A stretch of 63,506 nt of DNA, from contig JAZKEQ010000041.1 of the NCBI GenBank assembly GCA_040386935.1, forward strand, positions 1-63,506, in the 5' to 3' direction. Positions 52,556-60,629 of this stretch are shown here, in pieces. Position 1 is the stretch's first letter. Every line of letters starts with the position of its first letter. This DNA comes from JABMMZ01 sp040386935. Its GTDB lineage: Bacteria > Bacteroidota > Bacteroidia > NS11-12g > UBA955. The notes under the pieces are model-generated. The model was not told where the DNA came from. It searched no databases and saw only the letters and a list, made by a program, of their open reading frames with translations. Position numbers and translations under genes: made by a program.

Positions 52556-53780
52556 GTTGCAAAAAAATTATCTGCTTACAAACATAGGGCAATTGTCGGG
52601 AATTTTACCTTCAGAAACTTTGCTGTTAAAAGGAACGCAAATGGCCGAAATACATTCGCTCAACAACGCCTATTTACTTGTTGAAGATGGCTGTATTGCT
52701 GCATTTGGACCCATGGCAGAATGCCCAACAACAATGCACCCGGTAACAGATATCAATGGTGGCTGGGTACTACCCGGCTTTGTTGATTCACATACTCACA
52801 TGGTATTTGCTAGCAGCCGTCACATGGAATTTGTGATGCGATTACAGGGCAAAACATATGAAGATATTGCAGCTGAAGGCGGTGGTATTCTCAATTCTGC
52901 AAAAAAACTGCAGAGCATGTCTCAACAAGAGTTATATGACAAGGCTTATCAATACGCTTTAAATGCTATCAACAGCGGCACTACGGCACTTGAGATAAAG
53001 AGCGGCTATGGTTTAAGTACCGATGCTGAATTAAAAATGCTGAGGGTAATCAAAATGCTGAAAGAACAGTTGCCCATTACTGTAAAATCAACATTCCTCG
53101 GTGCTCATGCATTTCCAACTGAATTCAAACAAAATCATCAGGGCTATATTGATATATTAATCAATGAAATGTTACCTGCAATAGCTGAAGAAAATCTGGC
53201 AGATTTTATAGATGTTTTTTGTGATAAAGGTTTTTACAGTACCGAAGAAACAGCTCTGATTTTAAATGCCGGTAAACAATATGGACTGCGTGCTAAAATA
53301 CACGGCAATGAATTGGGATTAACCGGGGGTGTACAAATTGCTGTGGCCAATAATGCCTTGTCTGTTGACCATCTTGAACACCTGAGCAATGTAGAAATCG
53401 AATGCTTATTAGAAAGTGCAACCATGCCGGTGATTTTACCGGGAAGTTCTTTCTTCCTTAAAATCCCCTATGCACCGGGGCGTCAAATGATAGATGCCGG
53501 ATTACCTGTGGCTATTGCCAGTGATTTTAATCCGGGTAGCAGCCCGCATTACAACTTGTGGTTTACCTGGAGTCTTGCTTGCTTATACAACGGCTTATTA
53601 CCTGCCGAGGCTTTTAACGCCTTAACCATTAATGCTGCATATGCACTTGGTATCAGCGATACTCACGGTAGTATTTCTGTAGGGAAAAAAGCTTGCCTGA
53701 TACAGACCCGTGCTTTTGATTCAATGAATGAAATGCCTTACTGGTTTGCTCAAAATCACGCACAAAAAGTTTGGTATTAG
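52554..53780 (+). CDS. hutI: Imidazolonepropionase
   Basis: 408 residues. It hydrolyses 4-imidazolone-5-propionate to N-formimino-glutamate, step three of histidine degradation. Amidohydrolase metal and substrate motifs: LPGFVDSHTHMVFASSR (HxH), SGYGLSTDAELKMLRVI, STFLGAHAFP, IHGNELGLTGGVQIAV, SVDHLEHLS, and IASDFNPGSSPHYN. The N-terminal LLTNIGQLSGI is the usual family start, which supports the ATG at 52554. It shares CATG with the divergent gamma-carbonic-anhydrase gene, so the two start codons overlap. The other hut genes are not in the window. Confidence 0.95.
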   Translation: MLQKNYLLTNIGQLSGILPSETLLLKGTQMAEIHSLNNAYLLVEDGCIAAFGPMAECPTTMHPVTDINGGWVLPGFVDSHTHMVFASSRHMEFVMRLQGKTYEDIAAEGGGILNSAKKLQSMSQQELYDKAYQYALNAINSGTTALEIKSGYGLSTDAELKMLRVIKMLKEQLPITVKSTFLGAHAFPTEFKQNHQGYIDILINEMLPAIAEENLADFIDVFCDKGFYSTEETALILNAGKQYGLRAKIHGNELGLTGGVQIAVANNALSVDHLEHLSNVEIECLLESATMPVILPGSSFFLKIPYAPGRQMIDAGLPVAIASDFNPGSSPHYNLWFTWSLACLYNGLLPAEAFNALTINAAYALGISDTHGSISVGKKACLIQTRAFDSMNEMPYWFAQNHAQKVWY

Positions 53781-53790
53781 GTTATCATTT

Positions 53791-54498
53791 CTACCATATT
53801 TTATAACCAATGGTTAAGCTTCCGTAGTGTAATTTCATTGGGTATTGCTCATCCTGATATGGCTTTTCCTTTAATACAATAAAATTGTTGATGCCCCTCA
53901 TGGCATTAATTTCAACTACCCATCTTTTTGATAAACGCATTGCCAATCCATAGTTAAAGGCTAAATTATATTGCCTAATATTACTTCGTCCGTTGTCATT
54001 TTGCCACCCGATGTAGCGTGCTGTTTCGGTTGTATCAAAATGATTCGAAAAATTGAAATAATGGTTCAATCCTACCTTAACATCCAGCCATTTGAAAATA
54101 TTGTATTGCAAAGCAGTATTCAGCAATAACCCGTTCATTTTGATAACACCTTCGCTCCCTTTACCATAAGGTGTTGTAATCGAAACAACAGAATCTGTAG
54201 GTGCTATATAATAATACCCCATAGTGGTGTGAGAATAAAGCAGTGATACATTCAGTGTTTTCTTTTCTGTTATTGGTTGCTTTACTCCTAATCCAATAAC
54301 AGGATTTCGGAAAGGAGCAAATGTATTGGTGTAAAACACAGTTCTTGATGTAGAAGAAGAAATCATGTTACTCAAATTATAACCACATGTTCCTCCAATA
54401 ATATAAACTGATCTGGTTGTGTCTCGGGCTGTTGCATAATTAGAAACAACACATAAAAATAAGACAATTATTGCGGTACAGTAACGGAAATAACCCAT
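53791..54498 (-). CDS. Predicted outer-membrane beta-barrel protein
   Basis: 235 residues. Signal peptide MGYFRYCTAIIVLFLCVVSNYATA. The rest alternates in strand-length amphipathic segments (SVYIIGGTCGYNLSN, PVIGLGVKQPITEKKTLNVSLLYSH, VIKMNGLLLNTALQYNIFKWLDVKVGLNHYFNF, YNLAFNYGLAMRLSKRWVVEINAMRGIN, YGSLTIGYKIW), ending in a terminal aromatic strand as required for barrel assembly. No specific family. Its minus-strand promoter box TAGCTTTG (54510-54503) is four bases before the ATG, so its mRNA is predicted to be leaderless. Confidence 0.8.
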   Translation of the reverse strand: MGYFRYCTAIIVLFLCVVSNYATARDTTRSVYIIGGTCGYNLSNMISSSTSRTVFYTNTFAPFRNPVIGLGVKQPITEKKTLNVSLLYSHTTMGYYYIAPTDSVVSITTPYGKGSEGVIKMNGLLLNTALQYNIFKWLDVKVGLNHYFNFSNHFDTTETARYIGWQNDNGRSNIRQYNLAFNYGLAMRLSKRWVVEINAMRGINNFIVLKEKPYQDEQYPMKLHYGSLTIGYKIW

Positions 54499-54502
54499 TG
54501 AA

Positions 54503-54510
54503 CAAAGCTA
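54503..54510 (-). promoter_or_regulatory. -7 box (TAGCTTTG), 4 nt before ATG (minus)
   Basis: Minus-strand TAGCTTTG; four bases separate its end from the ATG at 54498. The divergent SDR gene has a near-consensus GATATTTG at 54546-54553. Confidence 0.5.
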
Positions 54511-54577
54511 ACAAAATTTCGCTTCAAAATCTCCTTTAAAAAAGCGATATTTGCACTTCAAAATTTCTCAATACATA

Positions 54578-55543
54578 ATGTCTGAAAATATTTTAGTGAT
54601 AGGTGCCTGCGGCCAATTGGGTACCGAACTGGTTGAAGCGTTAAGAAACATTTACGGCAACAGCAATGTTATTGCTTCCGATATCCGCCAAAGTGAAGAT
54701 GCCGTATTTCAACAAGGCCCTTTCGAAACTTTAGATATTTTAGACAAAAATCGCTTGTCCGAAATTCTTACCAAACATAAACCTTCTCAGGTGTATCATT
54801 TGGCAGCGCTTTTGAGCGCTACTGCCGAAGCTAAACCAAAGTTGGGCTGGACCTTGAACATGGACGGTCTTTTCAATGTATTGGATGCTGCAGTAGATTT
54901 TAAAATTGGAAAAGTGTACTGGCCGAGCTCAATTGCAGTATTCGGACCGGGCACTCCCGTTGACAATACCCCTCAAAACTGTGTCATGGACCCTAATACC
55001 ATTTACGGTATCAGTAAACTGGCAGGTGAACGCTATTGCGAGTATTATTTCCAGAAACGCGGAGTAGATGTAAGAAGTTTGCGCTACCCCGGACTTATTG
55101 GATATAAAAGCGAACCGGGTGGTGGTACAACAGATTATGCTGTAAGCATTTACCACGATGCGTTAACCACAGGACATCACAACTGCTTTTTAGGCGACCA
55201 CACACAATTGCCAATGTTATACATGCCTGATGCATTAAAAGCTACTTTGGATATCATGCATGCCCCTGCTGAAAAAATTAAAATCAGAAGCAGTTATAAT
55301 CTTGCAGGCATGAGTTTTTCTCCTAAAGAGATAGCCGACAGCATTAAGCAATTTGTTCCGGGTTTCACGATTGAATACAATCCTGATCGCAGACAAGCTA
55401 TTGCCGATAGCTGGCCTAATAGCATTGATGACAGCGAAGCAAAGAAAGATTGGGGATGGCAACCGGCCTACAATTTGGAAGCCATGACGCGCGACATGCT
55501 GAAAAATTTAGCCCCACGCTACGGCAAAACCCTTTCTCTGTAA
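54578..55543 (+). CDS. SDR-type L-threonine 3-dehydrogenase (epimerase-like)
   Basis: 321 residues from the ATG at 54578; an in-frame ATT/TTG extension to 54551 would precede the NAD loop by 12 residues and overlap a promoter-like box. N-terminal NAD(P) motif GACGQLGTE, then YHLAALLSATAEAKPKLGW, SSIAVFGP, and the catalytic Tyr-Lys in YGISKLAGE. The pairing AALLSATAE with RYPGLIGYKSEPGGGTTDYAV is characteristic of the short-chain (UDP-galactose 4-epimerase-like) threonine dehydrogenases of Bacteroidota, which oxidise threonine to 2-amino-3-ketobutyrate. A sugar-nucleotide epimerase is the alternative. Confidence 0.88.
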   Translation: MSENILVIGACGQLGTELVEALRNIYGNSNVIASDIRQSEDAVFQQGPFETLDILDKNRLSEILTKHKPSQVYHLAALLSATAEAKPKLGWTLNMDGLFNVLDAAVDFKIGKVYWPSSIAVFGPGTPVDNTPQNCVMDPNTIYGISKLAGERYCEYYFQKRGVDVRSLRYPGLIGYKSEPGGGTTDYAVSIYHDALTTGHHNCFLGDHTQLPMLYMPDALKATLDIMHAPAEKIKIRSSYNLAGMSFSPKEIADSIKQFVPGFTIEYNPDRRQAIADSWPNSIDDSEAKKDWGWQPAYNLEAMTRDMLKNLAPRYGKTLSL

Positions 55544-55754
55544 ATTCAAATTTTCTTTATTCCTTCACTATAGCAAATATACAGGATGATTTTATTCATC
55601 TCTGGCGGCTGTTTTTAATTTGATAAAATGTCGCAAAGGCTCCTCAGGAAAAGGAACCAATTAAACCGGAATATTTGCGTATTCAACTTAATTTAACTTT
55701 TTTGGCAGGAAGATTGTAATTTTAAATTTACTTTGTACGTTATATCCGCAGTGA

Positions 55755-56480
55755 ATGGAAGAAACCGATAATTATTATAAGCAATCCATGGATGATATCG
55801 TCTTTGTTAACAGAAACAAGGACTATGGTGCTTATTTACTGCGAACCAAATACAAATTCCGTTTATTAAAAGCGCTTTTACTATCCATATTATTTTTTGT
55901 TTTGGGTATGGGTATTCCAAAAGTTTTATCGATGCTACATTTTTTTGATGAACCTGCATTGGAACTCAGTAAGGAAAAAATAATGATTTTAGCTGAAATT
56001 GCTTCCTCTCAACCTGCCTTCGCTCCTCCACCTGCTACTAAAGAAAAAACTGAAATAGTGGCCACTTCTGACCCTATACCTCCTTCTGTTCCAATAAAAG
56101 AAAAGGAAGATGATAAAAAACAAAGCAATAGTGGCATAGACAGTAGTGGTAACTCAAAATCAAATAACCAAAATAATACAGGGGTATACCTGAGTGGCCG
56201 AGTAGAGAAAGAGCCAACATTTATTGGCGGGGATGAAGCACTCGAAAGTTATATGCAAAATATTGTGCACCCCGATATTACACTAAAAGGCACAATACTT
56301 GTTGTCTTTATCATTAATGAAAAAGGTGAAATTACCGATATCAAAACAGATGGTAAGGGGAATCCAAAACTAGAAGAAGCTGCTAAAGAAGCTGTCGCCA
56401 AAATGAATGGCAAATGGAATCCCGGTATACAAAATAAGATACCGGTTAAAGTGATTTGCAAAATCCCAATTTCTTTCTAA
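55755..56480 (+). CDS. tonB: TonB family energy transducer
   Basis: 241 residues. The N-terminal cytosolic motif DIVFVNRNKDYGAYLLRTKY is typical of Bacteroidota TonB-like proteins, followed by a single TM (LLKALLLSILFFVLGMGIPKVL), a Pro/Glu/Lys-rich periplasmic linker (PAFAPPPATKEK ... PSVPIKEKEDDKK), a Ser/Asn-rich spacer and the TonB C-terminal domain (TLKGTILVVFIINEKGEITDI ... GKWNPGIQNKIPVKVICKIPISF). It couples the proton-motive force to TonB-dependent outer-membrane receptors; exbB/exbD are not adjacent. The stop codon overlaps that of the convergent DUF2851 gene. Confidence 0.92.
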   Translation: MEETDNYYKQSMDDIVFVNRNKDYGAYLLRTKYKFRLLKALLLSILFFVLGMGIPKVLSMLHFFDEPALELSKEKIMILAEIASSQPAFAPPPATKEKTEIVATSDPIPPSVPIKEKEDDKKQSNSGIDSSGNSKSNNQNNTGVYLSGRVEKEPTFIGGDEALESYMQNIVHPDITLKGTILVVFIINEKGEITDIKTDGKGNPKLEEAAKEAVAKMNGKWNPGIQNKIPVKVICKIPISF

Positions 56481-57760
56481 CTCATTGCTGTAGCCTGAAG
56501 AATTTTCTGCCCTATTTTACATTGTAAACATTTCTTCTTGGAACAATACTCTGACTTTAATTCAAGCAATGCCTGCGTATCGAAAGCAGATACTGTTTTC
56601 ATGCCCAAGCCGTTCCACTTATCAATAATGGCATTTTTTTCAGGTGATAAGTGTTGCAGTATTGAGATGGCTTTATTGCACAATGCTTCATTGCCACTGT
56701 TGCGACCGTAAACAAATAATACCGGCACTACTGCATTGATCAACAATAATTCCAATGCTTGATTTGACAAGGCCGTGCTGTGTGCGCGGGTGGTTTTTCC
56801 AAATACATAATGTGTGGTCCAATAAGCTGACCCTTCGGCTTCAAATAATTTGATAATTGCTTTGACATCATTCAACTCGGTAATAGCTGCGAATAAATGA
56901 TGGCTCTTATAAATAAGGGCGGACAACTGCGCCAGTCGCATGGTGGGGAAATTGCCGGGTCGCATGCGCATTAATTTAAAACTGCTGTATTGTAGGTGAG
57001 TAAGGTTGTATTTGGTTTTTAAAAACTGCCACTCTTTGCGCAATGCTGAATGGTACTCATCATCGATTATTTCTTCTAAAAATCCGGCTGTGCCAAATAC
57101 CAGTGCTTCTATCTGTTGTTGATTATTTTTGTGTTTTCCTAATATTTGAATAGGTAAACGCATGGCTAACTGCTCAAATGGAATGGCATTGGTACCAAAC
57201 CCAAAACTGCGGGTTATGGCAAAATAGAAAACAGAATGCCAATCATTTTTTACCATCTGTAACCACTCATTGATTTGACTGCTTTTACGTTCTAGCCGAC
57301 CCACCAATGCCCTGTCTATTGCTTGTGTTTTAGTAAAATTATCGATGGGTGTAATAAAAGGTGCACAAGGCACCCATTGCTCTGATGCTTTGAGTTTTGA
57401 ATAGTGTTTGAGCACATGAGGATAGATACGGTCGTTCACGATAAGTGTAGGTACATAGCTGCCATCTTCTCTCACTGCTGATTTTTGATGATTGAACACA
57501 ACATGAAGCACTGTATTGTTATACGCTTTATCTGTGTGGTGTTTATGCAGGTACCAGTCGTTCGAATTGATGTGTATTTCTACATTCCCTACCCAGTCTG
57601 CCTCACCTATGCGAATGCGTGCCTCACTGAAATCAGGACCGGAATCCCGATTGAGTCTTCCACGCTTTAAAATCATGACATCGCGGCCTTCTGTAGTAAC
57701 TAGATTATCTGAATTGAATAATCCTGCCTGCCAGATGTATTGCAATAATTCTTCGTTCAT
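56477..57760 (-). CDS. DUF2851 family protein
   Basis: 427 residues, the usual length. Sequence segments EELLQYIWQAGLF, GRLNRDSGPDFSEARIRIG, WVGNVEIHINSNDWYLHKHHTDKAYNNTVLHVVF and QALELLLINAVVPVLFVYG identify the DUF2851 family, widespread in Bacteroidota and of unknown function. The E-x-H-x-x-S-DW core resembles a PD-(D/E)xK nuclease-like arrangement, but that is inference. The C-terminus CSKKKCLQCKIGQKIL has three cysteines that could bind metal. It shares an AT-rich divergent region of 160 bp with mutL. Confidence 0.9.
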   Translation of the reverse strand: MNEELLQYIWQAGLFNSDNLVTTEGRDVMILKRGRLNRDSGPDFSEARIRIGEADWVGNVEIHINSNDWYLHKHHTDKAYNNTVLHVVFNHQKSAVREDGSYVPTLIVNDRIYPHVLKHYSKLKASEQWVPCAPFITPIDNFTKTQAIDRALVGRLERKSSQINEWLQMVKNDWHSVFYFAITRSFGFGTNAIPFEQLAMRLPIQILGKHKNNQQQIEALVFGTAGFLEEIIDDEYHSALRKEWQFLKTKYNLTHLQYSSFKLMRMRPGNFPTMRLAQLSALIYKSHHLFAAITELNDVKAIIKLFEAEGSAYWTTHYVFGKTTRAHSTALSNQALELLLINAVVPVLFVYGRNSGNEALCNKAISILQHLSPEKNAIIDKWNGLGMKTVSAFDTQALLELKSEYCSKKKCLQCKIGQKILQATAMS

Positions 57761-57810
57761 AGTTTATGCAATTTTAATATTATTTAATCGGTCTTTCAAC
57801 AAAAAATACT

Positions 57811-57831
57811 GTTTTATTAATGTGATAAAAC
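57811..57831. repeat. Inverted repeat next to mutL -7 box
   Basis: GTTTTAT (57811-57817) and ATAAAAC (57825-57831) are reverse complements seven bases apart and lie directly upstream of a TAATTTTG box (57833-57840), so they cover the -33/-10 interval of the mutL promoter. Operator function is possible but unproven. Confidence 0.35.
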
Positions 57832-57832
57832 T

Positions 57833-57840
57833 TAATTTTG
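57833..57840 (+). promoter_or_regulatory. -7 box (TAATTTTG) for mutL
   Basis: TAATTTTG lies 80 nt before the mutL ATG. The predicted leader contains a small inverted repeat (AACGGG 57861-57866, CCCGTT 57881-57886). Confidence 0.4.
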
Positions 57841-57920
57841 TAGGAAATGTCGGGGATATAAACGGGTTACTTTTTTTCATCCCGTTAGTTCCTCCCATTT
57901 TTTAATCATAAAAATAAATA

Positions 57921-59741
57921 ATGGATAGAATAAAACTGCTGCCCGATAGTATTGCCAACCAAATTGCAGCAGGAGAAGTGGTTCAGCGACCCGCATCAGT
58001 TGTCAAAGAATTACTTGAAAATGCCATCGATGCAAAAGCCACTTCAATTAAACTGAATGTAAAAGAAGGCGGTATTTTATTGGTGCAAATAATAGATAAC
58101 GGAATGGGCATGAGTGTTACCGATGCCCGCATGTGCTGGGAGCGACATGCGACTTCTAAAATTAATACAGCCGATGACTTATTTCGATTGAAGAGTTTTG
58201 GTTTCAGGGGTGAAGCACTGGCTTCGATTGCAGCTATTGCACATGTTGAAATGAAAACCAAAAGGGCTGAGGATGAAACCGGCACCATCATCAAAATTGA
58301 GGGCAGTAAAGTAATAGAACAAAATCAGATTGCTGCATCCAATGGCACCCAGTTTGCCATCCGGAATTTGTTTTACAATGTTCCTGCAAGAAGAAATTTC
58401 TTAAAAAGTGTGCCTGTAGAAATGCGACACATCATCGATGAATTTACAAGAGTTGCCATGCCGCATCATCAGCTATCGATGAGTCTGTTTCACAACGACA
58501 AGGAAGTATTTGATCTGAAGCCAACAACCCTTGCCAATCGCATTGCTGAATTGATGAGCAAAAAAAACACTGCTGACTTTTTAAGTGTTGACGAAAATCA
58601 TGAATTAGTGAATGTTGCGGGGTTTGTAGGCAAGCCTGAATCAGCCAAAAAAACAAGGGGAGAACAATTTCTGTTTGTGAACAACCGCTTTATCAAAGAT
58701 GCCTATTTGAATCACGCCATCAATGCGGCTTACGACCAGTTAATCGCCAAGGACCAGTTTCCATTATACGCATTATTTCTAACCATTGATCCGGGTAGAA
58801 TTGACGTGAATATTCACCCCACAAAAACGGAAATAAAATTTGATGATGAAAGAGCCATTTATGCGCTTGTAAAATCAGCTGTTAAAAAAGCACTGGGACA
58901 ATACAACGCCATGCCTGAATTGGAGTTTGCAGATAAAAATGTCTTCAATCCGGTTGGGTTTTTAAATAAAGAGACTTCCTCTTCGTCCTATACCAAGTCC
59001 CCTGATGTGAAAACCAACAGTGGCTATAACCCTTTTAACGAACAGAATCAGTGGAAACAAACACAGATCAGCCAATGGCATAAATTGTTTGACACAGGCA
59101 TTACTACAGCCGGCAAAAAAACCGAAAGTGCAACTGTTGAAACACCTATTACCGGTCTGCCTCTGCAAAGGGAGGAGCAAACATTTGAGGTGATGCAATT
59201 ACCCAACGGTTTTTTGGTGACTTCACGCAACGGACAATTAATCATCATCGACCAAAGGGCTGCTCATGAACGCATCCTGTTTGAAAAATATTGCAACAAT
59301 ATTATTTACAGTTCTGCACCCATACAGCAACTGCTATTTCCACGCACCATAGAATTATCAAAAGCCGATTATGCCTTGGCTCATGAAATATTGGACGACA
59401 TCAAGGATTTGGGTTTTGATGTAGCCGATTTTGGTACCAATTGTTTAATTATTAATGGCGTGCCTGCTGAAACCATGAAAGGCAATGAAAAAGAATTACT
59501 CGAAGGTTTGTTAGAAAACTACAAGCACAATGCCGGTAATTTTTCGGGCGATAAACGCAAGGCACTGGCCTTGTCATTGGCCCAGAACGAAGCCATGCTG
59601 AGAACAAGAATACTTGAAAAAGAAGAACAGGTTGAAATTGTTTCCAAATTATTTGGCTGCGAAACACCCGGTACACGCCCGAATGGCAAACCTGTTTACA
59701 TAGAATTTACCCAACAAAAATTAAGCGATTACTTTCAATAA
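57921..59741 (+). CDS. mutL: DNA mismatch repair protein MutL
   Basis: 606 residues. N-terminal GHKL ATPase: PDSIANQIAAGEVVQRPASVVKELLENAIDAKA (motif I), DNGMGM, RHATSKI, FGFRGEALASIA and NGTQFAIRNLFYNVPARRNFLKS. The linker is Ser/Asn/Gln-rich. The C-terminal dimerisation domain has DQRAAHERILFE (from Asp444) where endonuclease-active MutL has DQHAxxExxxxE, SLAQNEAMLR (near 552) in place of the ACR motif, and TRPNGKPVYIEF (585-596) in place of C-P-H-G-R-P. The ATPase is intact, but the nicking site looks degenerate. It acts with MutS in replication error repair. A rhomboid protease gene follows after three bases. Confidence 0.95.
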   Translation: MDRIKLLPDSIANQIAAGEVVQRPASVVKELLENAIDAKATSIKLNVKEGGILLVQIIDNGMGMSVTDARMCWERHATSKINTADDLFRLKSFGFRGEALASIAAIAHVEMKTKRAEDETGTIIKIEGSKVIEQNQIAASNGTQFAIRNLFYNVPARRNFLKSVPVEMRHIIDEFTRVAMPHHQLSMSLFHNDKEVFDLKPTTLANRIAELMSKKNTADFLSVDENHELVNVAGFVGKPESAKKTRGEQFLFVNNRFIKDAYLNHAINAAYDQLIAKDQFPLYALFLTIDPGRIDVNIHPTKTEIKFDDERAIYALVKSAVKKALGQYNAMPELEFADKNVFNPVGFLNKETSSSSYTKSPDVKTNSGYNPFNEQNQWKQTQISQWHKLFDTGITTAGKKTESATVETPITGLPLQREEQTFEVMQLPNGFLVTSRNGQLIIIDQRAAHERILFEKYCNNIIYSSAPIQQLLFPRTIELSKADYALAHEILDDIKDLGFDVADFGTNCLIINGVPAETMKGNEKELLEGLLENYKHNAGNFSGDKRKALALSLAQNEAMLRTRILEKEEQVEIVSKLFGCETPGTRPNGKPVYIEFTQQKLSDYFQ

Positions 59742-59744
59742 ATT

Positions 59745-60446
59745 ATGCGATTTCAACTCACCCCTGCTGTAAAAAATATACTGATAGCCTGTGTTATTCT
59801 GTTTATCGGGACTCTGATATTTGAAAGTAAAAACATCAGTCTGATTGAAATTTTGGGATTGTATTACCCCGGCCACCCTAAATTCATGCCTTACCAATTA
59901 ATCACTCACATGTTTATGCATGGTGGATTAACACATATCATTTTCAATATGTTTGGTTTGATTACATTTGGTGTAGTACTGGAAAATATAATGGGTACGA
60001 AGAAGTTTATCGCGTTGTATTTCTTCAGCGGATTGGGTGCTATTCTAATTCATCTTTTAGCCCAGGCAATTGTAATCCATCAATACACCGGTAATTGGTG
60101 GCTCAGCGATGTAACAAATTTCATCAACAGCAATCCGAGTCAGGAGGTATTTGATAAAGTAAAGTCAAATTATGCCAGCCTGATGATAGGTGCCAGTGGC
60201 TGCATTTATGGTGTATCTGCTGCATTTGCATTCCTATTCCCAAATTCGCCTTTATACATCATGTTTATACCGGTGCCAATTAAAGCAAAATATGTCATCC
60301 CGGGTTTTATTGCGCTTGATTTATTTCTAGGCATCAGTAATTTTAACTGGGACCCTACTGCTCACTTTGCCCATGTTGGTGGAGGGTTATTTGGTTTTGC
60401 ACTTACCTATTATTGGCGTAAGAAAGACAAAAGTAATTTCTGGTAA
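59745..60446 (+). CDS. Rhomboid family intramembrane serine protease
   Basis: 233 residues with six predicted membrane helices. Visible motifs: THMFMHGGLTHIIFNMFGL (the conserved His/Asn helix), the catalytic serine in MIGASGCIYGVSAA (Ser151) and HFAHVGGGLFGF with the partner His210. These form the Ser-His dyad that cleaves transmembrane substrates in the inner membrane. Cys in GASGCIYG replaces the usual Ala or Val, without affecting the dyad. It starts three bases after mutL, so the two genes are co-transcribed. Natural substrates are unknown. Confidence 0.93.
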   Translation: MRFQLTPAVKNILIACVILFIGTLIFESKNISLIEILGLYYPGHPKFMPYQLITHMFMHGGLTHIIFNMFGLITFGVVLENIMGTKKFIALYFFSGLGAILIHLLAQAIVIHQYTGNWWLSDVTNFINSNPSQEVFDKVKSNYASLMIGASGCIYGVSAAFAFLFPNSPLYIMFIPVPIKAKYVIPGFIALDLFLGISNFNWDPTAHFAHVGGGLFGFALTYYWRKKDKSNFW

Positions 60447-60570
60447 TACTTAATACCCATTTTGCATCCTATTAGATAGGCTTCCTTTTCTTGCAAATCA
60501 ATTTTATTACAACTTAACGATAGTTGGCTATTAGAGTTGCATTGAACGCCTTAGGTGCTATTTATAGCGC

Positions 60571-60606
60571 AAAATAAAACAGGTGAGCTTTTTGGGCCCA
60601 CCTGTT
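60571..60606 (-). terminator. Rho-independent terminator of 60630 gene
   Basis: On the minus strand an 11-bp stem forms: AACAGGTGGGC (60606-60596) with GCTCACCTGTT (60588-60578), one G-U pair, 7-base loop, followed by a T-rich run (TTATTTT at 60577-60571). Confidence 0.8.
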
Positions 60607-60629
60607 GAATAAATTTATGCTAAGTAAGA

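Noticed and set aside
52124..52684. 186-codon plus-strand frame across the carbonic anhydrase-like gene and hutI start
   Set aside because: It is antisense to the hexapeptide-repeat gene and out of frame with hutI. Both real genes have convincing motifs, and the His/Cys-rich translation looks like a shadow.
60468..60480. CCTAT/ATAGG hairpin after the rhomboid gene
   Set aside because: 5-bp AT-rich stem with a three-base loop and no clear T-run; insufficient for a terminator call.
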